Below are positions 13,952 through 18,714 of a stretch of 18,714 nucleotides of DNA, piece by piece. Position 1 is the stretch's first letter; each line of letters opens with the position of its first letter. A model generated the notes under the pieces. The model was not told the DNA's origin. It searched no databases and worked only from the letters and a program-made list of their open reading frames with translations. The translations under genes and the position numbers were made by a program. The DNA comes from AWTP1-13 sp035762425 (GTDB lineage Bacteria > Pseudomonadota > Alphaproteobacteria > Rhizobiales > Hyphomicrobiaceae). The stretch covers positions 1 to 18,714 of the forward strand of contig DASTOW010000203.1 in NCBI GenBank assembly GCA_035762425.1, given 5' to 3'.

Positions 13952-15757
13952 TCACCGCCCATTGTCCATCACGGCCGTCACCTCGGCCGGCGGCGCGAAA
14001 TCCTCCGGGATGCCGCAGATGCCGAGCTTTTGCAGAATGCGGCCGAGCTGCGGCTCGGCTGTGGCGACGGCGAACGGGATGGCCACAAGGTAGCCCGCAG
14101 TCAGCGGCAAGCTCCACCAGAATAGCGCGGGCGCAACGGCTATCAGCGCGCCACACACGATGACGCCGAACAGCATCTGCGGCCACAGGTTGTGCGCCGC
14201 CTCCGCCCACGTCAACCGCTGTGCGTCGCGCGACTGCCCGCCCCACACCACCGACTTTCCAAACAGCAAGCCGATCATGAAGATCGACGTACGGATGGTG
14301 GACACGGCGCCCTGCAGGAACGAGAACGCCAGCTCAATGGCGGCGCTTGGAATGAACCGCAGCCAGCCGCCGTAGCGGGCGACGCCGCCGCGCGTCAGCA
14401 TGGCATCCAGCAGACCGGCGATCTTGGGCATCAGGTACATGGTGAAGAACGTGATGTAGAGACCGATTGCCAGCTCGATGGGGAAGTCGGCGATGCCGCG
14501 CGACTGATAGGCCGCCACCGGCAGCAGCGCGATCATCAGCGTCCAGGCCGGAATGCCGAGGAACATCAGGATCGCCCACACCAGCTGGAAGCGGCTCATC
14601 GGGTACAGCCCCGGCAAATCGAGCAGCTTCAGATACTGCATATTGCCCTGGCACCAGCGCACATCGCGGCGGGCGAACTCCAGCATGGTGGGCGGATTTT
14701 CCTCCCAGCTGCCGCGCTCCTCGGGCAGCACGCGCACCTCGTAGCCGGCGCGGCGCATCAGCGTTGCCTCCACCTGGTCGTGCGAAAGCACGTGACCGCC
14801 GAGCGGCGGCTTGCCCGGCAGGATCGGCAGGTGGCACTCCTCGTGGAACGGCTTGATGCGTACGAGCGCATTGTGACCCCAAAACGGCCCGCAGTCGCCG
14901 ACCCACCAGGCCTGCCCCATGGTGTAGGAGCGCATGCCGTGACGCATGCCGAACTGGAAGATGCGCGCGAACGCACTCGACGACGGCATGCCCACCACCA
15001 GGCTCTGCAGGATGCCGATCTTCGGGTAGGCCTGCATCATGCGCACCAGTCGCACGATCTGGTCGCCGGCCATCAGGCTGTCTGCATCAAGCGGCAGCAT
15101 CAACGCGTAGTCGCCGCCCCAGCGGGCGCAGAAGTCGCGCACGTTGCCGGCCTTGTAGCCGGTGTTGTCGGTGCGGCGCCGGTAGATAATGCGCTCGCGA
15201 TCGGGATCTTCCGCCTTCCAGGCCGCCACCGCCTTCTCCTCGGCGGCGGCCACCTCGGGACTGTTGGTATCGCTCAGCACGAAATAGCCGAACGCCCGCC
15301 CCTCGCCGGTCGCATCGACGCTGGCCTTGACGGTGCGGAAGCGCGCGATGGCCCGGTCCGCATCCTCGTTGCGCAGCGTCACGAAGATCGCCGTCTTGAT
15401 GCGCAGCGCCACCCGATCATCGCCAGCCGGGGCATAGGGCGCCACCTCGGCCATGGCGCCCTTGCGCACGTGCAGCAGCCACAGGCCGATCAGCGAATTC
15501 CAAAAGCCCAGTACCGTCCAAGGAGTGCCGAACACGAAGCACACGAACAGGACGATATCGACCGCCGTCCAGCCGCCGCTGCCCAGGATGCGGGCCGCCA
15601 CCCAAAGCATGGCCAAATACGTGACGATGTTGAGCGCGAACACGATGCGCCGGCGCCGGGTCAGTTCGGCGATGGACTGCAACCCGGTTGGTGTCGTAAG
15701 GCTCATCCCCGCCGCCGGCATAGTCAGCGGCGAAGATGTGTTCACCGTATCGCTCAT
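13952..15757 (-). CDS. mdoH: Glucans biosynthesis glucosyltransferase MdoH (OpgH)
   Basis: A 601-residue inner-membrane family 2 glycosyltransferase that makes the beta-glucan backbone of osmoregulated periplasmic glucans from UDP-glucose. Two membrane segments lie near residues 38-58 and 65-95. The cytosolic catalytic domain follows with LSDTN (Asp163), LPLDADSL (Asp224/Asp226), HEECHLPILPGKPPLGGH, SHDQVEA (Asp327) and RRDVRWCQGN (Arg367-Trp368, the QxxRW equivalent). Several C-terminal membrane segments begin near residue 390. It is shorter than the E. coli protein (about 850 residues), as usual for alphaproteobacteria. ATG 15757 is chosen because AGGGA sits 5-9 nt upstream; the longer open frame to 16045 runs antisense into the divergent gene. 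No mdoG/opgG is adjacent, which is unusual, as the two are normally one operon. Confidence 0.95.
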   Translation of the reverse strand: MSDTVNTSSPLTMPAAGMSLTTPTGLQSIAELTRRRRIVFALNIVTYLAMLWVAARILGSGGWTAVDIVLFVCFVFGTPWTVLGFWNSLIGLWLLHVRKGAMAEVAPYAPAGDDRVALRIKTAIFVTLRNEDADRAIARFRTVKASVDATGEGRAFGYFVLSDTNSPEVAAAEEKAVAAWKAEDPDRERIIYRRRTDNTGYKAGNVRDFCARWGGDYALMLPLDADSLMAGDQIVRLVRMMQAYPKIGILQSLVVGMPSSSAFARIFQFGMRHGMRSYTMGQAWWVGDCGPFWGHNALVRIKPFHEECHLPILPGKPPLGGHVLSHDQVEATLMRRAGYEVRVLPEERGSWEENPPTMLEFARRDVRWCQGNMQYLKLLDLPGLYPMSRFQLVWAILMFLGIPAWTLMIALLPVAAYQSRGIADFPIELAIGLYITFFTMYLMPKIAGLLDAMLTRGGVARYGGWLRFIPSAAIELAFSFLQGAVSTIRTSIFMIGLLFGKSVVWGGQSRDAQRLTWAEAAHNLWPQMLFGVIVCGALIAVAPALFWWSLPLTAGYLVAIPFAVATAEPQLGRILQKLGICGIPEDFAPPAEVTAVMDNGR

Positions 15758-15927
15758 GGAGTTCCCTGAGTTTCCCTGCGAGCCCGGTAGCGGACGCTGG
15801 CGTCCAGGTCTAGCCGGCGAATTTGGCGCCTTCCCTAGGGCAACCGGAATGAAGCGTGGATGAACATGGTGGCCAGACAAGTGCATAGGACGGCACAAGG
15901 CCGGCGCCGCCCGGCCGGGGCTGCAAC
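15758..15927. promoter_or_regulatory. Divergent intergenic region (mdoH / dehydrogenase operon)
   Basis: These 170 nt separate mdoH (-) from the dehydrogenase-PTPS-GT4 run (+), so they must contain promoters for both. I see the mdoH ribosome-binding site at its left end and a gc-rich ccggccgggg just before ATG 15928, but no assignable -35/-10 pair and no clear operator palindrome. Confidence 0.4.
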
Positions 15928-16932
15928 ATGATGACGCGCCGCTCGGTGGGCAAAACCCGCATCGCCAAGTCCCTCTGGTACGCCAAGAAAGGGGTAGCCG
16001 AGCTTCGCGCTGCCCCCTTGCCTCCGCCCGGCCCCGGCTGGGCACGCGTGCGCACGTTGTTCAGCGGCATCAGCCGTGGAACCGAGCGCCTCGTATTCAG
16101 CGGGGCCGTCGGCCGGAGCGAATGGGAGCGCATGCGCGGCCCCATGCAGGAGGGGTCGTTCCCCTTTCCGGTCAAATACGGCTATTGCGCGACGGGAATT
16201 GTAGAGGAAGGGCCGGCGGAACTGCGGGGAAAAACCGTGTTCTGCCTGCATCCGCACCAGGACTACTTCAACGTCCCCGTGGACGCCCTGGCGGTGGTGC
16301 CGGACGGGCTCCCGGCCAGGCGCGCCACCCTGGCCGCCAACATGGAGACGGCCCTCAATGCCCTTTGGGATGCCGGCGCCGGCCCTGGCGACCGCATCGT
16401 GGTCGTTGGCGCCGGCGTGGTGGGCCTGCTGGTGGCATCGCTCGCCGCCCGGCTGCCCGGCGCCAGCGTCGCGGCGGTCGACGTGGACCAGTCCCGCAAA
16501 CCAATCCTGCAAGCGCTGGGCGCAGGCCTCGCCATGCCCAACCAAGCCCCGGGCGAGGCCGATATCGTCTTCCACGCCAGCGCCAGCGCCGCCGGCTTGA
16601 ACACCGCCATCGCCTGCGCCGGCCCCGAGGCCACCATCGTCGAAATGAGCTGGTACGGGGACAAGCCTGTCAGCGTCGATCTCGGAGGCGCGTTCCACAG
16701 CCGCCGGCTGAAGCTCGTGTCCTCGCAGGTCGGCCTGATCTCGACTGGCCGCCGGCTGCGCTGGGACTATCGCCGGCGCCGCGACCTGGCACTATCCCTG
16801 CTGGCGCCGCCGGCCCTCGATGCGCTGGTCGCCGAGGACATCGCCTTTGCGGATGCGCCACGCGAGCTGCCCCGCATTTTTGCACCGGATGCGCAAGGTC
16901 TCGCCCCGGTTATCCGCTATCCCCAAAACTGA
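15928..16932 (+). CDS. Medium-chain dehydrogenase/reductase, zinc-binding alcohol dehydrogenase-like
   Basis: A 334-residue MDR-fold oxidoreductase. Typical family segments are SGISRGTERLVFSG (residues 46-59), FPVKYGYCATG (80-90), VFCLHPHQDYF, LAANMETALNALWDAG (135-150), the nucleotide-binding VVGAGVVGLL (GxGxxG at 161-166) with Asp185/Asp187 after the second strand, suggesting NAD(H), and VEMSWYGD. The usual catalytic zinc ligands of alcohol dehydrogenases (Cys in the early loop, GHE) are replaced by GISRGTE and YGY, so it may not bind catalytic zinc in the normal way. The substrate is unknown. It is the first gene of a run: the PTPS-like gene starts 18 nt after its stop. The start is one of two adjacent ATGs (15928 or 15931) after a GGGG stretch. 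Confidence 0.88.
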   Translation: MMTRRSVGKTRIAKSLWYAKKGVAELRAAPLPPPGPGWARVRTLFSGISRGTERLVFSGAVGRSEWERMRGPMQEGSFPFPVKYGYCATGIVEEGPAELRGKTVFCLHPHQDYFNVPVDALAVVPDGLPARRATLAANMETALNALWDAGAGPGDRIVVVGAGVVGLLVASLAARLPGASVAAVDVDQSRKPILQALGAGLAMPNQAPGEADIVFHASASAAGLNTAIACAGPEATIVEMSWYGDKPVSVDLGGAFHSRRLKLVSSQVGLISTGRRLRWDYRRRRDLALSLLAPPALDALVAEDIAFADAPRELPRIFAPDAQGLAPVIRYPQN

Positions 16933-16950
16933 CCGACCTGGAGAACACCC

Positions 16951-17349
16951 ATGTACGCCGTCGAGGTCCGCGACCGGATCATGATCGCCCACAGCCTGCC
17001 CGACGCGTTCTTCGGGCCGGCCCAACACATGCACGGGGCCACGTTCGTTGTCGATGTTGCCTTCTACCGCGAGCAGCTCACCAAGCACAACGTGGTGGTC
17101 GACATCGGCGCGGCGCTGGACGTGCTGTCCAAGACGCTGAAGCCGCTCGCCTACAAGAACCTGGACGAGCTGGCACAGTTCAAGGGCAAGCTGACCACCA
17201 CCGAGTTTCTCTGCCGCTACGTGTTCGACGCGGTAGCCAAGGCCGCCAAGGACGGCGCGCTCGGCGAGGACGGCAAGGGCCTGTCCAAAATTCGCGTCAC
17301 CCTGCACGAGACCGATCTCGCCCGCGCCTGGTTCGAGGGCCCGGTGTGA
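16951..17349 (+). CDS. 6-pyruvoyl/6-carboxy-tetrahydropterin synthase-like protein, catalytic residues changed
   Basis: A 132-residue protein of the tunnelling (T-fold) PTPS/QueD family. Aligning by eye with E. coli QueD: IAHSL keeps zinc ligand His14; HGATF (His28) matches HGHSF, so the third zinc His is Ala30; the catalytic Cys position four residues before His28 is Ala24; VVDI keeps the family Asp; LAYKNLDEL (66-74) matches LDHHYLNDI, so the catalytic Asp-His pair is Ala67-Tyr68; TTTEFL matches PTSEVL; HET (119-121) keeps the pterin-anchoring Glu120. The fold and purine/pterin pocket therefore look intact, while the standard lyase or synthase chemistry should not be possible. His26, two residues before His28, might serve as substitute ligand. 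GGAG at 16940-16943 lies 7 nt before ATG 16951. The flanking dehydrogenase, GT4 and methyltransferase suggest a role in a dedicated small-molecule pathway rather than queuosine synthesis. Confidence 0.88.
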   Translation: MYAVEVRDRIMIAHSLPDAFFGPAQHMHGATFVVDVAFYREQLTKHNVVVDIGAALDVLSKTLKPLAYKNLDELAQFKGKLTTTEFLCRYVFDAVAKAAKDGALGEDGKGLSKIRVTLHETDLARAWFEGPV

Positions 17350-17356
17350 TGGCCCC

Positions 17357-17457
17357 GGTCATCCCGCACTATGCGCCAGCCACCATCCAGGACCTAGCCG
17401 GTTGCTCCGGCCAGGGGTCCCGGCTCCGTGCGCTGGCGCGCTGCGGCCGGGGTGACC
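17357..17457. repeat. Dispersed intergenic repeat element, copy B, with central hairpin
   Basis: It fills nearly the whole 115-nt gap between the PTPS-like gene and the GT4 gene. Its ends are inverted: ggtcatcccg at the left and ccggggtgacc at 17447-17457. A central imperfect stem-loop runs 17390-17420 (ggacc ... ccgg ttgct ccgg ... ggtcc). The right half aligns with the element at 10370-10447. In the transcript it would place a long hairpin 7 nt upstream of the GT4 start codon, so it may affect mRNA stability or expression of the downstream genes. No transposase is attached; it looks like a REP/RPE-type non-autonomous palindrome. Confidence 0.65.
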
Positions 17458-17464
17458 ATCGGTC

Positions 17465-18517
17465 ATGACCACCGTCGTCTTCGCCATTCCCGGCGACATC
17501 AACCTGCCGACGGGCGGCTACACCTACGACCGGCACGTGCTGGCGCTGCTGCCGCAGTTCGGTGTGACGGCGCGGCATCTCGAATTGCCGGCCGGCTATC
17601 CCGCACCGACCGTCGCCGACCTCGATGCGACCGCGCGCGCCTTTGCCGACATGCGCCAGGGTGCCGTGCTGATGGTCGATGGGCTTGCCTACGGCGCCAT
17701 GCCGGCCGACGTCATCAAACAGGCGTCCGGCCCGATCATTGCGCTGGTGCATCACCCGCTGTGCCTGGAGACCGGCCTCGACGATGCACGCGCCGCCGAG
17801 CTGCGCGCCTCCGAGATCGCCGCACTGGCCCTTGCCAAGCGCGTGGTCGTCACCAGCCGGACAACTGGCAAAACCCTGATCGAGGAGTTTGCGGTGCCGG
17901 CAGACAAACTCAGCATCGCCGAGCCCGGCACCGAGCCGGCGCCGCGCGCCACAGGATCGCGCGCAACGCTGCAGTTGCTGGCCGTGGGCTCTGTGGTTCC
18001 ACGCAAGGGCTACGACATCCTGGTGCGAGCATTGCAGCGCGTCGCGACCACCATCCCCTGGCAGCTGACCATCGTCGGCGCCACCGACCGCAGCCCCGAG
18101 ACGACAGCAGCCGTCCAGGCCCAGATCGAAGCCTCGTTGCTAGCCTCGTGCATCCGCATGATTGGCGGCCTGCCGGAGAGCGCGCTGGCTGAGTTCTACG
18201 AACGCTCCGACGTGCTCGTCCTGTCGTCGCTCTACGAAGGCTACGGCATGGTGCTCACCGAGGCGCTGGCGCGTGGCCTGCCGATCGTCACCACCACCGG
18301 CGGCGCCGCTGCCGCGACCGTACCCGACGCCGCCGGGCTGAAGGTTGCCCCCGGCGACGTCGAAGCGCTGGCGGCAGCCCTGCAGCGCATCATCACGGAT
18401 GCAGCCCTTCGCAAACAACTGGCCGACGCGGCCTGGTCCTTCGCCCAGACCTCCCTGCCGCGCTGGCAGGACACCGCGACCAAGGTTGCCGCCGTCATCA
18501 AGGAGCTCGCCCCATGA
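17465..18517 (+). CDS. Glycosyltransferase family 4 protein
   Basis: A 350-residue GT-B fold retaining glycosyltransferase with no signal peptide or membrane helix. The N-terminal half has the acceptor-side glycine loop (GDINLPTGGYTYDRH) and HHPLCLE. The donor domain shows LLAVGSVVPRKGYDIL (near residues 180-195), IVGATDRS, and the E-x7-E motif SSLYEGYGMVLTEALARGLP with Glu258 and Glu266, which contacts the nucleotide-sugar. It should transfer a sugar from an NDP-sugar to an unknown acceptor. Its position after the dehydrogenase and PTPS-like genes suggests that the acceptor is the small molecule made by that set. ATG 17465 lies just after the repeat element, with only a weak purine stretch (ggggtga) upstream. 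The stop overlaps the next start (ATGA), so translation is coupled. Confidence 0.92.
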   Translation: MTTVVFAIPGDINLPTGGYTYDRHVLALLPQFGVTARHLELPAGYPAPTVADLDATARAFADMRQGAVLMVDGLAYGAMPADVIKQASGPIIALVHHPLCLETGLDDARAAELRASEIAALALAKRVVVTSRTTGKTLIEEFAVPADKLSIAEPGTEPAPRATGSRATLQLLAVGSVVPRKGYDILVRALQRVATTIPWQLTIVGATDRSPETTAAVQAQIEASLLASCIRMIGGLPESALAEFYERSDVLVLSSLYEGYGMVLTEALARGLPIVTTTGGAAAATVPDAAGLKVAPGDVEALAAALQRIITDAALRKQLADAAWSFAQTSLPRWQDTATKVAAVIKELAP

Positions 18518-18714
18518 GCGGATTCAGCGCGCAATGGCTCGACCTGCGCGAGCCGGTCGATCATCGCTCGCGCAGCGTCGAGCTGGGACGCCGGCTGGCT
18601 CGGCACTTCGAGGGCTGGCGTCCAATCAGCGTCGTCGACCTCGGCTGCGGCACGGGCTCCAACCTGCGCGCCACCGCACCGCTGCTCGGACCGGACCAGG
18701 GCTGGACGCTGGTC
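18514..18714 (+). CDS. Class I SAM-dependent methyltransferase, N-terminal part (3' end outside window)
   Basis: The first 67 codons are in the window. The protein begins MSGFSAQWLDLREPVDHRSR, and motif I of class I methyltransferases follows as VVDLGCGTGSN at about residues 43-53, which binds SAM. ATG 18514 overlaps the GT4 stop codon (ATGA), so the two are translationally coupled. The substrate is unknown; the context suggests that it modifies the same compound as the GT4 enzyme. The gene runs off the right edge, and further members of the operon are likely beyond it. Confidence 0.88.
   Translation, partial: MSGFSAQWLDLREPVDHRSRSVELGRRLARHFEGWRPISVVDLGCGTGSNLRATAPLLGPDQGWTLV

Noticed and set aside
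14192..15769. 525-codon plus-strand open frame opposite mdoH
   Set aside because: It mirrors mdoH, is rich in His, Arg, Gln and Ala with no domain, and is expected when a GC-biased gene is read in antisense.
15758..16045. N-terminal extension of mdoH
   Set aside because: It would overlap the divergent dehydrogenase gene; ATG 15757 has a good ribosome-binding site.
16122..17468. 448-codon plus-strand open frame overlapping the dehydrogenase and PTPS-like genes
   Set aside because: It is in another frame across two well-recognised genes and has a low-complexity Arg/Gly/Pro composition.
1..18714. CRISPR array, prophage, insertion sequence or toxin-antitoxin locus
   Set aside because: No regularly spaced repeats, transposase, integrase, phage gene or recognisable toxin-antitoxin pair was seen.

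Overview
The window looks like chromosomal DNA of a GC-rich alphaproteobacterium, most likely order Hyphomicrobiales (Rhizobiales). The evidence is the block DUF2948 - hisD - UPF0262 - low-molecular-weight phosphatase - maf - yacG, an order that is characteristic of that group, plus strong G/C third-position bias and frequent GTG starts. No rRNA, tRNA, CRISPR array, insertion sequence or transposase was seen. 

Layout. (1) 3-1028: 3' part of a DEAD-box RNA helicase. (2) 1145-3922: DUF2948, hisD, UPF0262 and a low-molecular-weight phosphatase, closely packed on the + strand. (3) 4037-5929: a secreted di-heme cytochrome c of the RoxA/di-heme peroxidase type, sitting where infA is normally found, with its own upstream tandem repeat. 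(4) 6029-7000: maf and yacG, resuming the conserved block. (5) 7139-10365: a minus-strand FkbM methyltransferase, divergent from a class IIA HAD protein, a small GNAT acetyltransferase and an AEC-type permease. (6) 10453-11708 (minus): a ParA-like ATPase translationally coupled to a small unknown protein. (7) 12030-15757 (minus): mdoH/opgH glucan glucosyltransferase, a second FkbM methyltransferase and an unknown exported protein. (8) 15928-18714 (+): a divergent run of a medium-chain dehydrogenase, a 6-pyruvoyl/6-carboxy-tetrahydropterin-synthase-like protein, a GT4 glycosyltransferase and the start of a SAM methyltransferase. 

The most interesting part is block 8. Four enzymes of unrelated folds lie in one direction with tight or overlapping junctions. 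The PTPS-like member lacks the usual catalytic Cys and Asp-His pair and one of the three zinc histidines, so it probably does not do QueD or PTPS chemistry. The set resembles a small-molecule pathway that builds, glycosylates and methylates a pterin-like or other compound; this is inference. A repeat element of about 100 bp fills the gap inside this operon, and a diverged relative lies between convergent genes at 10370-10447. The ParA/partner pair, with Arg in place of the signature lysine of the deviant Walker A box, is a second candidate for an uncharacterised system.
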